Of a stretch of 64,000 nt of DNA, positions 1 to 8,800 are shown one piece after another (position 1 is the stretch's first letter; every line of letters begins with the position of its first letter). Position numbers and translations under genes: made by a program. This DNA comes from Steroidobacter gossypii (lineage in GTDB: Bacteria > Pseudomonadota > Gammaproteobacteria > Steroidobacterales > Steroidobacteraceae), in NCBI RefSeq assembly GCF_016801985.1, contig NZ_JAEVLS010000001.1:1550001-1614000 (forward strand), in the 5' to 3' direction. The notes beneath the pieces are model-generated. The model searched no databases. It was not told the DNA's origin and saw only the letters and a program-made list of their open reading frames with translations.

Positions 1-1
1 C

Positions 2-301
2 GCGTTCGACATCGAAGCTAAAGGCGCGCTCGCGAGTATGGCGCCGAGTCGCGGCCTGCTGGGTGCGGCTTTGGTGCTCGCGCCTGCCAGCGCCGCTCAG
101 AAACAACGCAGCTTGATTCTTACCACCGAGTCTGTGGCCGAGTCTCGTCCGACAGCGCCGCGCTCAGCGGCTGCTCCACTGGTCGCAGACAATGCGTTGG
201 CGCCCTGTTTGCCGTTCTTCGAAATCCTCGCCATGTCACAGCCTCGGACCTTGTGTCTGGCGTTGAGTAAACAAATGGCGTTGAACGTCCAAGTAAACTG
301 A
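2..301 (+). CDS. C-terminal end of a beta-ketoacyl synthase (chain-length-factor-like), partial
   Basis: The frame is open from the window edge to TGA at 299-301, giving the last 99 residues of a protein that starts outside. The visible part has the alanine-rich segment and the LPFFEILA stretch, and it ends in a short beta strand (LALSKQMALNVQVN). These features resemble the tail of the small ketoacyl-synthase-like proteins (Ketoacyl-synt_2 family) of aryl polyene clusters. No catalytic residues are in view, so the family call rests on resemblance and on the neighbouring genes. An independent small gene starting at the internal ATG at 38 is possible but less likely, because the frame continues upstream. 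Confidence 0.5.
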   Translation, partial: AFDIEAKGALASMAPSRGLLGAALVLAPASAAQKQRSLILTTESVAESRPTAPRSAAAPLVADNALAPCLPFFEILAMSQPRTLCLALSKQMALNVQVN

Positions 302-322
302 TCGATTCACGCAGCGAAGCAC

Positions 323-1942
323 ATGAGTACACCGAGCGAAGGCGCTGCTGTCGACGTTGTGATCCTGGGCGGCGGGCTGGCAGGGCTGACGCTCGCGATT
401 CAACTTCGCCGGCAGCTTCCCACCTTGTCGGTACGGATCATCGAGCGCCGCCGGCATCCGGTGCCGCCGGCCGCGCACAAGGTGGGCGAGTCGTCGGTTG
501 AAATCGGTGCGCATTACTTCGACACCGTACTGGGTCTGAAGGAACATCTGACTGCTCACCAGCTGAAGAAATTCGGCTTCCGCTTTTTCTTTTCCGAAGG
601 TCGCGAAGACCTGGACCAGGTCACCGAGCTGGGCGCGAGTCGCTATCTGTCCACGCCGAGTTATCAGCTGGATCGCGGCATATTCGAGAACTATCTGGGC
701 GAGCATGTGCGCGAGCTCGGCGTCGAATTCATCGACGGCGCGGTGGTGCGCAGTTTCGACATGGGTTCACAAACCTCCGCACATTGCGTGCGTTATGAAC
801 TCGACGGCGTGCAGCATGAAGTGCGTTCGCGCTGGTTGATCGATGCCTCCGGCCGCGCGGGCTTGATCAAGCGCAAGCTGGGCTTGCAGCAGGACAATGC
901 TCACAACGCCAACGCCGTGTGGTTTCGCATCGGCGCCAGGATCGACGTGGACGAGTGGTCCTCGGATTCGTCCTGGCTCGGGCGCTGCGATCCGCCGTAT
1001 CGCTGGCTATCCACCAATCATCTGTGCGGCGCAGGCTACTGGGCCTGGTTGATTCCGCTCTCGTCGGGCTCGCATTCGGTAGGCATCGTCTGCGACGCCG
1101 TCGCGCATCCGCTGGAGACCATGAACACCTTCGAGAAAGCCCTCGAATGGTTTCGCGTGCATCAACCCCGACTGGCGCGCGAGTTGCAGGATAAACAGCA
1201 CCTGCTGCAGGATTTTTGTTTCCTGCGCAATTTCTCCTACGGCTGCAAGCAGGTGTTCTCTGGCGATCGCTGGGCGTTGACCGGCGAGGCTGGCGTGTTT
1301 CTCGATCCGTTCTACTCGCCGGGCAGCGACTTCATCGGCATCAGCAACACCTACATCACCGATCTGATCGCGCGCGATCTCAAAGGCGAGTTGATCAACG
1401 GGCGCGCGCATGTGTATCAGCAGCTGTATTTCTCGTTTTACGAGAGCACGCTGTCGCTGTACACCGATCAGTACGCGATGTTCGGCGATCCCGAGGTGAT
1501 GCCGGTCAAAGTGATCTGGGACTACACCTACTATTGGGGCGTGCTGTGCCAGTTGTTCTTCCAGGGCCGATTGACGGATATGAACAGCCTGAGCCGGCTC
1601 TCGGACCAGTTGAATCACTCGCGCGACTTGAACCTGGTCATGCAGAAGTTCATGCGCGAGTGGTCGCGGCTCAGCGGCCGTCGCAACGATGCGGTGTTGC
1701 TCGATCAGGCGTCACTGCCGTGGTTCGCCGAGCTGAATCGCGGCCTGCGGGATGAGCTCGACGATGAGGCGTTCCGCGCCCGAATGATCGAGTACACGGC
1801 GCTGCTGGACTCGCTTGCGATGGAGATCATCGAGCGCGCTTGCTCCGAGCATCCGTCGCTCGACAGCAGTGATGTTCGCAAGCTGTTGAGCCCGGAATCT
1901 GGGACGGCGCCGGAGTCGTTGCTGTTTACCCGGGCAGCTTGA
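323..1942 (+). CDS. FAD-dependent oxidoreductase, flavin-dependent halogenase-like
   Basis: A 539-residue flavoprotein. The N-terminal Rossmann motif GGGLAG is at residues 16-21. The signature WxWxIP of flavin-dependent halogenases is present as WAWLIP at 240-245; in the family it is thought to block monooxygenase chemistry. Lysines 82-83 (LKKFGF) lie where PrnA-type halogenases carry the catalytic lysine that forms lysine chloramine. Halogenase-like flavoproteins occur in xanthomonadin gene sets, whose pigments are brominated aryl polyenes. I infer a role in halogenating or oxidising a carrier-bound polyene. It lies 21 bp after the ketosynthase tail and overlaps the end of the opposing dehydratase gene by 17 bp. 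Plain hydroxylase activity cannot be excluded. Confidence 0.75.
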   Translation: MSTPSEGAAVDVVILGGGLAGLTLAIQLRRQLPTLSVRIIERRRHPVPPAAHKVGESSVEIGAHYFDTVLGLKEHLTAHQLKKFGFRFFFSEGREDLDQVTELGASRYLSTPSYQLDRGIFENYLGEHVRELGVEFIDGAVVRSFDMGSQTSAHCVRYELDGVQHEVRSRWLIDASGRAGLIKRKLGLQQDNAHNANAVWFRIGARIDVDEWSSDSSWLGRCDPPYRWLSTNHLCGAGYWAWLIPLSSGSHSVGIVCDAVAHPLETMNTFEKALEWFRVHQPRLARELQDKQHLLQDFCFLRNFSYGCKQVFSGDRWALTGEAGVFLDPFYSPGSDFIGISNTYITDLIARDLKGELINGRAHVYQQLYFSFYESTLSLYTDQYAMFGDPEVMPVKVIWDYTYYWGVLCQLFFQGRLTDMNSLSRLSDQLNHSRDLNLVMQKFMREWSRLSGRRNDAVLLDQASLPWFAELNRGLRDELDDEAFRARMIEYTALLDSLAMEIIERACSEHPSLDSSDVRKLLSPESGTAPESLLFTRAA

Positions 1943-2351
1943 GCAGCACGGCGGCTCGGCCTTCCGCCACCACTTCATCGCCGTGAGTGACTTTGAAGCT
2001 GTACTGCTGGCTCGACTCTCCGGCCTGCAGGCAGACAGCTTCGACGCGCAGCGCGCCGGATAAGTCGTCAATGTAGTCGCGCGCGAACGTTACGGAACGC
2101 AGCGATACCAGCATGCCGGGCGGCGCTCGCTCTGGCGCAGCCTTCAATGCTCCGTGTACAGCCATGGCTTGCGCCCCGTATTCGCACAAATGCACCGAGC
2201 GTAATCGACCATTCGAGCACAATGGATTATCCGTAGCCTGATGACTGCGGGTTTCCAGTACGATGCGCGCGTCATCCCACTCGACGACGTGCTCCCAAAG
2301 GCACATGCCGCCTTGATGCGGAATCAGCGCAGCGATGTCGTCACGTGACAT
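1926..2351 (-). CDS. ApeP-like 3-hydroxyacyl-ACP dehydratase (hotdog fold)
   Basis: A 141-residue hotdog-fold protein. It opens with IPHQGGMCL, the conserved N-terminal segment of the ApeP/FabZ-like dehydratases of aryl polyene clusters, followed by the hotdog helix HLCEYGAQAMAVHG. In those pathways the enzyme removes water from 3-hydroxyacyl-ACP at each elongation round, giving the conjugated double bonds. It is the last gene of a six-gene - strand operon. Its start lies inside the end of the exporter gene (11-bp overlap), and its own 3' end overlaps the opposing flavoprotein by 17 bp. Confidence 0.82.
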   Translation of the reverse strand: MSRDDIAALIPHQGGMCLWEHVVEWDDARIVLETRSHQATDNPLCSNGRLRSVHLCEYGAQAMAVHGALKAAPERAPPGMLVSLRSVTFARDYIDDLSGALRVEAVCLQAGESSQQYSFKVTHGDEVVAEGRAAVLLKLPG

Positions 2352-4674
2352 GAGTGGCGGCAGACGGTCGGGTCAACAGTAATGCGAGCACGAAATTAGA
2401 AACAACGCCCAGTGACACCGTCAAGCCGATGGCTCGCAGCACCGGGAGCGTCGAGGTGGCCAGCAGTGCGAACACCATGAGCGTCGAGGCCGAGCAGACC
2501 AGCAAGGCATGCAAAGTGCGCCGCTGCTCCATCGGGTCGTCGGCCGCGTGTTCGAAGAACAACGCGTAGTCCAGCCCAAGCCCGGCGGCGAGGATCAGGG
2601 CGATCAGATGAAACAGCGTCATCGACACGCCTGCTGCCTGCAAGATGCCGATGATGAGCAAAGTCGTCAAAGCCATCGGCGCAAGCACGCGATATACGCG
2701 CGATGCTCGCCGCAATGAGAATGTCACGACCGCCGCCAGCAGCACGGCGGCAACCGCCAGACTCCAGAGGATCTTGACTCGCTGGTGGGTCACCAACGTT
2801 TCCGATGCGTTCTTGGTGTCGAGCAGCGTCACGTCCGCGCCAGCCGCAGCGGCGAAGCGCTGCAGGGCCGCCACATTTCGAACGCCGCTGAATGTCACCA
2901 GCGCCGTGGTCCGATCGCCATGCTGAGTCAGCAGCATATCTACGCTGACGCCGAGCGGAGAGTCGCGTAATTGCTCGATGGTCAGGATGCGAAGATGCCG
3001 GGCCCTCTCGACGTCTTCCAGCAACGGCTCGAACACGTCGGGGCGGAATGGTGTGTCTCTCACGGCAGCAGCGACATCGGCGCGCAGCGTGGCGGGTTCC
3101 GGAAGTCGAGCTTGTCGCTGCCGTTGTTTCTCCGCGGTGGGTAGATAGCGCCCTGCGTGGTCATAGCCGGCGATCGCGTCCTCTGCAACCAGCGCTTGCA
3201 ACGATTCATCGAGTTGCTCGAGACGTTGCAACGCGTACTCGGCATCCGCGGCATCGATGACGAGCAGGTAGCGAACATCCGGCGTGCCCAGTTCCGAGCG
3301 CAACGCCTGATCCTGGATCAGCAACTCCTTGGGGACGGGCGTGAGCTTGCTCAGATCGCTTTCCCACATCGGCTGCGGCGCAAGCACGATGGCAGCCAAG
3401 GCCGCGACAATCGCTACTGCACCCGCCCAAACAGGGCGAGGTAATCGCTCCATCCGTCGCCACAGCCGGTCGAGCCAGACCGAATCGCCGAAATCCCGTC
3501 CTGTCGGAGCCATCAGCACCGGCAAGGCATATCGAGTGGTCAGGCCCGCCACCGCCAGGCCGGCTACCGTGAAACATGCGAGCTGTGCGAGCCCGACGAC
3601 GCCCGAGAACAGGAATGTGAGATAGGCAATGCACGTGCTCGCCACACCGGTGGCGAGGGTCGGCCAGATGTCTCGGGCGACTTCGACCGGAGTGCGGGTC
3701 GCGTGACGATGGCTGAGCAAATGAATGGGGTAGTCCTGCGCCACGCCGATCAGGGTGAAGCCGAACGCGAGCGTGATGCCATGAACCGTGCCGAACAAGG
3801 CGCTAACGGCGGCAAGGCCGGCCAGCCCGGCGCTGGCCAGTGGCAGCGCGCTCAATACGACGCTGCCGATGCGACGATAGGCAATCAACAACAGCACGAT
3901 CATGCCGATGGTCGCAGCTGTGCCGAGTTGCTGAGCTTCGCCTCGGGTACGCTCCTCCATCATCACTGAGAACTTGCCCGCGCCGCTGAAGGTCATCTTC
4001 ACGCCATCTTCGCGCGCCAGCCGCTCGGCTTCGGCATTCAGTGCATCGACCGCCACGCGTTGCTGGTCTGGATCGAAGGCCGCGGCGCGCGTCTGTGCAA
4101 GCAACAAGGCCTGCTCGCCCTTGGCGTCGAACCACACATCGAACAGCCGGTTCGGCTCCTGCATCGGCTGCCATCGTTGCATGACCTTGAGCAGTTCAAG
4201 CGTGGGGTCGCGGGACAGCCAGGGTTCGAGAAACGCTCCGGCCGGCGAGGCCAGGTCTTGGGCGCGCGCCTGAAGCTCCGCATGCAGATATTTCGCGTCG
4301 AGGGCTCGCTCATCCAAGGTGGGCGACAGGAGATATCGATACGACAGCAAGTCGTCCGGCACGCTATCGAGCGACACCTCGCCGTTGGTCACCAGACGAA
4401 AGTACGGACTCTCTTGCAAGCGCTCGACCAGTGAGCGTGAGCTGTCGGCAAGTTGCTCGGGAGTTGCGCCTTCGAGCGCGATCACCATCACCCGCGAAGC
4501 GGGCCCTTCGCCGATCTCTTCCAACAGCAGCTGTTGTTCGGGAGTCGTCGGACTGGGAAGAAACAAACGCAGGTCGGTGCCGATCTGCAATTGTTGCTGC
4601 ACGAACCAGGTGAGGCCGGCCAGCAGCGCGATCCATAGGAACAGCAGCAGCAGCGCGAAGCGCGTGAGTTTCAT
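2341..4674 (-). CDS. MMPL/RND-family exporter of the aryl polyene cluster
   Basis: A 777-residue inner-membrane protein with the MMPL duplicated layout: an N-terminal membrane helix, a large periplasmic loop, a block of membrane helices (residues about 240-380), a second periplasmic loop, and a second helix block (about 640-770). The proton-relay-type motifs are GVAQDYPIHLLSH in the first helix block and GLDYALFFEHA in the second. Homologues in xanthomonadin and aryl polyene clusters are thought to move the finished polyene lipid across the inner membrane. The start codon overlaps the stop of the LolA-like gene (ATGA), and the 3' end overlaps the dehydratase start by 11 bp, so the genes are translationally coupled. 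Confidence 0.85.
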   Translation of the reverse strand: MKLTRFALLLLFLWIALLAGLTWFVQQQLQIGTDLRLFLPSPTTPEQQLLLEEIGEGPASRVMVIALEGATPEQLADSSRSLVERLQESPYFRLVTNGEVSLDSVPDDLLSYRYLLSPTLDERALDAKYLHAELQARAQDLASPAGAFLEPWLSRDPTLELLKVMQRWQPMQEPNRLFDVWFDAKGEQALLLAQTRAAAFDPDQQRVAVDALNAEAERLAREDGVKMTFSGAGKFSVMMEERTRGEAQQLGTAATIGMIVLLLIAYRRIGSVVLSALPLASAGLAGLAAVSALFGTVHGITLAFGFTLIGVAQDYPIHLLSHRHATRTPVEVARDIWPTLATGVASTCIAYLTFLFSGVVGLAQLACFTVAGLAVAGLTTRYALPVLMAPTGRDFGDSVWLDRLWRRMERLPRPVWAGAVAIVAALAAIVLAPQPMWESDLSKLTPVPKELLIQDQALRSELGTPDVRYLLVIDAADAEYALQRLEQLDESLQALVAEDAIAGYDHAGRYLPTAEKQRQRQARLPEPATLRADVAAAVRDTPFRPDVFEPLLEDVERARHLRILTIEQLRDSPLGVSVDMLLTQHGDRTTALVTFSGVRNVAALQRFAAAAGADVTLLDTKNASETLVTHQRVKILWSLAVAAVLLAAVVTFSLRRASRVYRVLAPMALTTLLIIGILQAAGVSMTLFHLIALILAAGLGLDYALFFEHAADDPMEQRRTLHALLVCSASTLMVFALLATSTLPVLRAIGLTVSLGVVSNFVLALLLTRPSAATHVT

Positions 4675-5354
4675 TCGGCGCAGCGCCGCTGCAAGGCAAT
4701 GGCAGTCACATCGGAGGCCACGGGCTCCATGGCCGCGTTACCGAGCAGCAACACGCTCGAGCCGCCGTCGGCGAGGGTCATGGTGAAACAGCGCGGCTCG
4801 CTCTGCCGGCCAGTGACTTCGATCTGTCGCAGTCGGCGGCTGCGCTTGCTATCAGCCGGAGTCAACTTGAGCGACCATGCGTCGTCGTCGCCGCCGAGCT
4901 CGACATTGAAGGACTTGCGTAACGCGGCGGCGTCACCCAGCAACATGGCCGAAAAGCCGGACAGCAGGCCTCTGAGTTCCGGTGCATGTTTCAAAGCAAA
5001 GCTGCGCGGCTTTTCGCCCTCGCGTTCCACCTTCACCGACTCGCCGCGGATTGCAGTGTGTTCCCGGTAAGGTGTGGTCACGCGCCGATCGAGACTCTCC
5101 GGACCGGAATAACCGAGATCGCCCGAGACGATCAGCGGCGTCTTGAGCAGCGTGGAGAAACGCACTTCCGTGAACGAGATGGTCGCCGGCGCGGGCTTCG
5201 CCAGACGCGCGATCAGTGCATCGATGCGCTGCTCGGTCGACTCGATATCGCCTGCAGTCGAATCACTCTGAGCCGCGCTCCACGCCGGGACGTGCAGGCA
5301 CATCGCGAGCAGGGCCGCCAGAATCCGAGTGCGAATTGAGCTGCCAGAAGTCAT
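4671..5354 (-). CDS. LolA-like periplasmic outer-membrane lipid carrier protein
   Basis: A 227-residue protein with a signal peptide (TRILAALLAMCLHVPAWSA). A LolA/LppC-type beta-rich body follows (FTEVRFSTLLKTPLIVSGDL, then repeated amphipathic strands). In aryl polyene clusters such proteins are proposed to carry the lipid-linked polyene through the periplasm to the outer membrane. The ATG at 5354 was chosen because it puts the hydrophobic segment at the usual distance from the start; a start at 5429 would add 25 residues from the acyltransferase's alternative frame. With this start the gene overlaps the acyltransferase 3' end by 92 bp. Its stop overlaps the exporter start. Confidence 0.75.
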   Translation of the reverse strand: MTSGSSIRTRILAALLAMCLHVPAWSAAQSDSTAGDIESTEQRIDALIARLAKPAPATISFTEVRFSTLLKTPLIVSGDLGYSGPESLDRRVTTPYREHTAIRGESVKVEREGEKPRSFALKHAPELRGLLSGFSAMLLGDAAALRKSFNVELGGDDDAWSLKLTPADSKRSRRLRQIEVTGRQSEPRCFTMTLADGGSSVLLLGNAAMEPVASDVTAIALQRRCAE

Positions 5355-6231
5355 AGAAGTTGAACCAATTGTACGGCGCGCCGCGCGTGTAGTGGGCCAG
5401 CCGGTCTGCAAAACGTTGCACGATGGCATTGAGACTCGCCTCGCGGTCGGCCCGTTCCACCCGCAAAGTCTCGGCGAATACTTCGAAATACAGATCGTAG
5501 CGATTGCCGCCTCGGTACAAGCCGAAACACAGCACTACCGGCACTTTGAGAGCCGCCGCGATCTGCCAGGGCCCGGTGGGAAAGGGCGCCGGGCGTCCCA
5601 GGAAATCGGCGATGGTGACCTGGTTGCCGGGCCGCGCGCGATCCACCAGCAACGTCACCAGCGCGGCCTCGTCCAGCGCTTCCTTGATGGCCAGCGCCGT
5701 GACCGCGCCGTCCTGCCGGGCATTGATGATGGAGCGCGCCAGCTCGGGATTGAGCGCATTCAGGATGCGGGTCAGCGCCGGGTTCTGTTCGACGTCCAGC
5801 ACCACGCGAACTTTCACATCGCGGCGAAATTCGGCCAGCACGCGTAAGGCGTCGAAGCTGCCCAGGTGCGAGCCGAGCACCAGCACACCCTGTTTCTTTT
5901 CCCACTGCGCGCGCAATTCGTCCAGGCCGTGCACGCGGATATCGAAACGTTTGAAGCGCTCGGACAGCAGGAACACGCGATCCAGGATCACGGCGGCGAA
6001 TGTGTAGAACTGCTTGGCCACATCCAGCAGGCGCACCTTGCGGCCCAGCGCAAGCTGCAGATATTCGCGGGAAGCGCGCCGCTCGGGCCCGCGTTTCGCC
6101 AGGAAGAAAGCAGTGATGGGGAACAGCACCAGACGCGCGGCGGTGCGTCCGCACAGCAGGGCGAACGTGCTGATCAGCCGATACCCGAACGGCGAGCCGG
6201 CTTCGGGACGATCCAGCCATTGTTGTTTCAC
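5263..6231 (-). CDS. LpxL/HtrB-like acyltransferase of the aryl polyene cluster
   Basis: A 322-residue membrane-associated acyltransferase. After an N-terminal hydrophobic stretch (residues 15-50) it has the HxxxxD catalytic motif in GSHLGSFDALR, then VTLLVDRA and PFPTGPWQIA, typical of the lysophospholipid/lipid A acyltransferase family. It ends in the YNWFNFYDFW segment seen in cluster homologues. It probably joins the polyene acyl chain to a lipid or sugar anchor. Its start overlaps the stop of the upstream dehydratase (ATGA), and its last 92 bp overlap the LolA-like gene in another frame. Confidence 0.8.
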   Translation of the reverse strand: MKQQWLDRPEAGSPFGYRLISTFALLCGRTAARLVLFPITAFFLAKRGPERRASREYLQLALGRKVRLLDVAKQFYTFAAVILDRVFLLSERFKRFDIRVHGLDELRAQWEKKQGVLVLGSHLGSFDALRVLAEFRRDVKVRVVLDVEQNPALTRILNALNPELARSIINARQDGAVTALAIKEALDEAALVTLLVDRARPGNQVTIADFLGRPAPFPTGPWQIAAALKVPVVLCFGLYRGGNRYDLYFEVFAETLRVERADREASLNAIVQRFADRLAHYTRGAPYNWFNFYDFWQLNSHSDSGGPARDVPARPGVERGSE

Positions 6232-6545
6232 GGCTGCGCGGGCTCGGCGATGCTAAACAGACCTTGAGCAATGGCTGCGCCGTCACGGCTCAAGCTGAAG
6301 CGCAGTTCCCGGGCATCGAGCTTCAGCTGCAAATCGGCGCTTTCACCGGGCAGTAGCGGCGCAGTGAACTTGGCATTGGGCAGCGCGAGCACTCGCATCG
6401 GTCGCTGCAGCCAGCGCTCGGCCTCCTGCAGGACGCAGTCGAGCAGCACCACCCCGGGCACGATGGGCTGTCCCGGAAAATGGCCGGGCAGCGAAGGATG
6501 ATTCGCGTCGATGCGCAGAACCGTTGCGTGGGCGGCGGCGCTCAT
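6228..6545 (-). CDS. ApeI-like short hotdog dehydratase
   Basis: A 105-residue single-domain hotdog protein. It carries the FabZ/FabA active-site loop LPGHFPGQPIVPGVVLLD; the histidine of HFPG is the catalytic base in this family. It is shorter than FabZ (about 145 residues) but matches ApeI-type dehydratase/thioesterase components of aryl polyene clusters. It probably works with the larger ApeP-like enzyme at the other end of the same operon. Only 2 bp separate it from the preceding membrane protein gene, and its stop overlaps the acyltransferase start. Confidence 0.8.
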   Translation of the reverse strand: MSAAAHATVLRIDANHPSLPGHFPGQPIVPGVVLLDCVLQEAERWLQRPMRVLALPNAKFTAPLLPGESADLQLKLDARELRFSLSRDGAAIAQGLFSIAEPAQP

Positions 6546-6547
6546 GT

Positions 6548-7240
6548 TCAGCGGCGAGGGCCAGCGGCGTTGCTGACCAGGCGCGGCATGGCCGCGAGCA
6601 CACGTAGAAAAAAGTCCAGCATGTTTCGGTAGGGTTGCCGCGGAAAGCGGCGGTGGCGATAAGCGTACTCAATCAGGAAGAACGCCGCGACCAGCAAATA
6701 GCCGATCACGTTGGCGAACAACGACCACCATTCCTGCGGCACCGTCACTGGCGGCGTGACGCCGCTCGCCAGCAGCAGCCCATCGGGCTTGGCCAGCAGC
6801 GCCAGCACCAGGTTGGTGACCGACAGCGCCACGAACAGCACCGTCCAGCCCAGGGTGAGCTTGCGTGCGTAATCGAGCACCGCGGGCTCCGGCTCTTCCG
6901 GGTCGATGAGGCGGATCAGCTGTTCGATGAGTGGCGTCTGCCTGGCGGTGAGGGTGCTGCCAAATACGCCGGCCATGAATCCTGGAACCAGTACCGGTGC
7001 GATATACAGCGGCAGCGTCGCGTGCGTGGAGCGAGACAGCCACCACAGGCAAGCGGCGATCGGCGGCACGGCAAGCCACGCCGCGACGCTGCCGCGAGCC
7101 AAGGCCGGCAACATGGGTACTAGAACCAGCAGCGCCAGCGCGACCACGATCAGCGCCATGCTGTTGTGGATGACGGCGAAGTGAGCGACCAGCGGGTAAG
7201 CGAGCGCCGAAACGGCCTTGTAGCGGCTGATGTTGGACAT
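6548..7240 (-). CDS. COG4648-type integral membrane protein, first gene of the operon
   Basis: A 230-residue hydrophobic protein with about six predicted membrane helices (for example FAVIHNSMALIVVALALLVL and VAAWLAVPPIAACLWW). It resembles the COG4648 membrane proteins regularly found in aryl polyene clusters, whose role is unknown. It is the first gene of the - strand operon, so the promoter should lie in the roughly 100 bp between its start and pntAA. That region would then carry divergent promoters for the pigment operon and for the transhydrogenase. Confidence 0.7.
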   Translation of the reverse strand: MSNISRYKAVSALAYPLVAHFAVIHNSMALIVVALALLVLVPMLPALARGSVAAWLAVPPIAACLWWLSRSTHATLPLYIAPVLVPGFMAGVFGSTLTARQTPLIEQLIRLIDPEEPEPAVLDYARKLTLGWTVLFVALSVTNLVLALLAKPDGLLLASGVTPPVTVPQEWWSLFANVIGYLLVAAFFLIEYAYRHRRFPRQPYRNMLDFFLRVLAAMPRLVSNAAGPRR

Positions 7241-7341
7241 CGGTGGCGAAGAATGCGCGTGTTGCCGAGCGCGGGCAAGGCATCCACAATGGCGGGAATT
7301 TTTATCCGCAGGCGAACTGGTTTGGGGGAGGTCTGCTCGGC

Positions 7342-8463
7342 ATGCCGGTGAAGATAGCCGTCCTGAAAGAAACGCGCGCCAACGAAAAACGTGTCGCCAT
7401 GGTCCCGAGCGTCGCCGACAAGCTGAGCAAGCTGGGCGCCGAAATTCACATGCAGGCCGGCGCCGGCACGGCCGTCAAACTGGCCGATGCCGCGTTCAAG
7501 AATGTGAAATTCAGCGCCGATCCGCTCGAGCTGGTGCGCGACGCCGACGTGGTGCTGAGCGTGCAGCCACCGGAAGCGGCCGTCGTCGACGCCATGAAGC
7601 CGGGCGCCATCCTGATTTCATTTGTCTATGCGCACAAGGAAGCGGATCTCACCAGGCTGCTCCGCGACCGGCGCATCACCAGTCTGGCGATGGAGCTGGT
7701 GCCGCGTATCTCTCGCGCACAGGCGATGGACGCGCTGTCGAGCCAGGCCACCTTGTCCGGTTATTACGCCGCGCTGTTGGGAGCCACGCATCTGGCGCGC
7801 ATTCTGCCGATGATGACCACGGCCGTCGGTTCGATTCGTCCGGCGCGCACGTTGGTGATGGGCCTCGGCGTCGCCGGCCTGCAGGCGCTCGCGACGGCGC
7901 GTCGCCTCGGCGCGATGACGGAAGGCTACGACGTGCGACCGGAAACCAAGGAACAAGCCGAGTCCCTCGGTGCGAAGTTCGTCGATACCGGCGTGGATGC
8001 ACGCGGCGCCGGCGGCTACGCGCGTGAGCTGACTCCAGAAGAAAAAGACAAGATCGCCAGCGTCGTCACCAAACATATTCAGCAAGCCGACATGATCATC
8101 ACCACGGCCGCCATTCCAGGCCGGCCCTCGCCCAAGCTGATCAACAGGGCGCAGGTGGACGGCATGAAGGCCGGCAGCGTGATCGTGGATCTGGCGGCGG
8201 AAGGCGGCGGCAACTGCGAATACACCCAGCCGGGCGAGACCATCCAGGTCGGTCAGGTGACCATCGTGGCGCCGCTCAACGTTCCCAGCCTGCTCGGCGA
8301 GCATGCCAGCGAGTTGTACGCCAAGAATCAGTTCAATCTGATCGAGCTGTTTCTCAAGGAAGGCGCCATCCAGCTGGACTGGGCCGACGAGATCATTGCC
8401 AAGACCGCGCTCACGCACGACGGCAAGATCGTCAACGAAGCCGCACAGAAAGTTGTCGGGTGA
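7342..8463 (+). CDS. pntAA: NAD(P) transhydrogenase subunit alpha, part 1 (domain dI)
   Basis: A 373-residue soluble NAD(H)-binding domain I of the proton-translocating transhydrogenase, which moves hydride from NADH to NADP+ driven by the proton gradient. The start VKIAVLKETRANEKRVA is the family's AlaDh/PNT N-terminal domain. The nucleotide-binding segment is VMGLGVAGLQALATARRLGA, and the RQD-loop region follows. ATG 7342 was chosen over an upstream ATG at 7243: it gives the conserved N-terminus and has a GGGGGAG ribosome site at 7324-7330. The alpha subunit is split into AA and AB, unlike the fused E. coli PntA. Four bases separate it from pntAB. Confidence 0.93.
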   Translation: MPVKIAVLKETRANEKRVAMVPSVADKLSKLGAEIHMQAGAGTAVKLADAAFKNVKFSADPLELVRDADVVLSVQPPEAAVVDAMKPGAILISFVYAHKEADLTRLLRDRRITSLAMELVPRISRAQAMDALSSQATLSGYYAALLGATHLARILPMMTTAVGSIRPARTLVMGLGVAGLQALATARRLGAMTEGYDVRPETKEQAESLGAKFVDTGVDARGAGGYARELTPEEKDKIASVVTKHIQQADMIITTAAIPGRPSPKLINRAQVDGMKAGSVIVDLAAEGGGNCEYTQPGETIQVGQVTIVAPLNVPSLLGEHASELYAKNQFNLIELFLKEGAIQLDWADEIIAKTALTHDGKIVNEAAQKVVG

Positions 8464-8467
8464 ACCT

Positions 8468-8794
8468 ATGGATCTCGCTACCACGCTGACGGGCTTCGTC
8501 GCCCTGTACATTTTCATGCTCGCCGCCTTCACCGGCTACGAAATCATCGGTCGCGTGCCGGCGATTCTGCACACGCCGCTGATGTCGGGTTCGAACTTCG
8601 TGCACGGCATCGTCGTGGTCGGCGCGATGTACGCGCTGCTCAACGCGACATCGACTGTGGAGCAGGTGATCGGTTTCGTCGGCGTGCTGCTCGGCGCGGG
8701 CAACGCCGCCGGCGGTTACGTCGTCACCGAGCGGATGCTGGAAATGTTCAAACCCAGCGACAAAAAGCGCGCTGGCGACCAGAAGAAGGCATAA
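8468..8794 (+). CDS. pntAB: NAD(P) transhydrogenase subunit alpha, part 2 (membrane domain)
   Basis: A 108-residue membrane part of the split alpha subunit. It has membrane helices around residues 8-28, 40-60 and 65-85 and the conserved GYEIIGRVPAILHTPLMSG and GAGNAAGGYVVTERML segments of the PntAB family. Together with the PntB helices it forms the proton channel. ATG 8468 was chosen because it starts the hydrophobic region; the frame is open further upstream inside pntAA but encodes nothing family-like there. Six bases separate it from pntB. Confidence 0.93.
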   Translation: MDLATTLTGFVALYIFMLAAFTGYEIIGRVPAILHTPLMSGSNFVHGIVVVGAMYALLNATSTVEQVIGFVGVLLGAGNAAGGYVVTERMLEMFKPSDKKRAGDQKKA

Positions 8795-8800
8795 GCGCCC

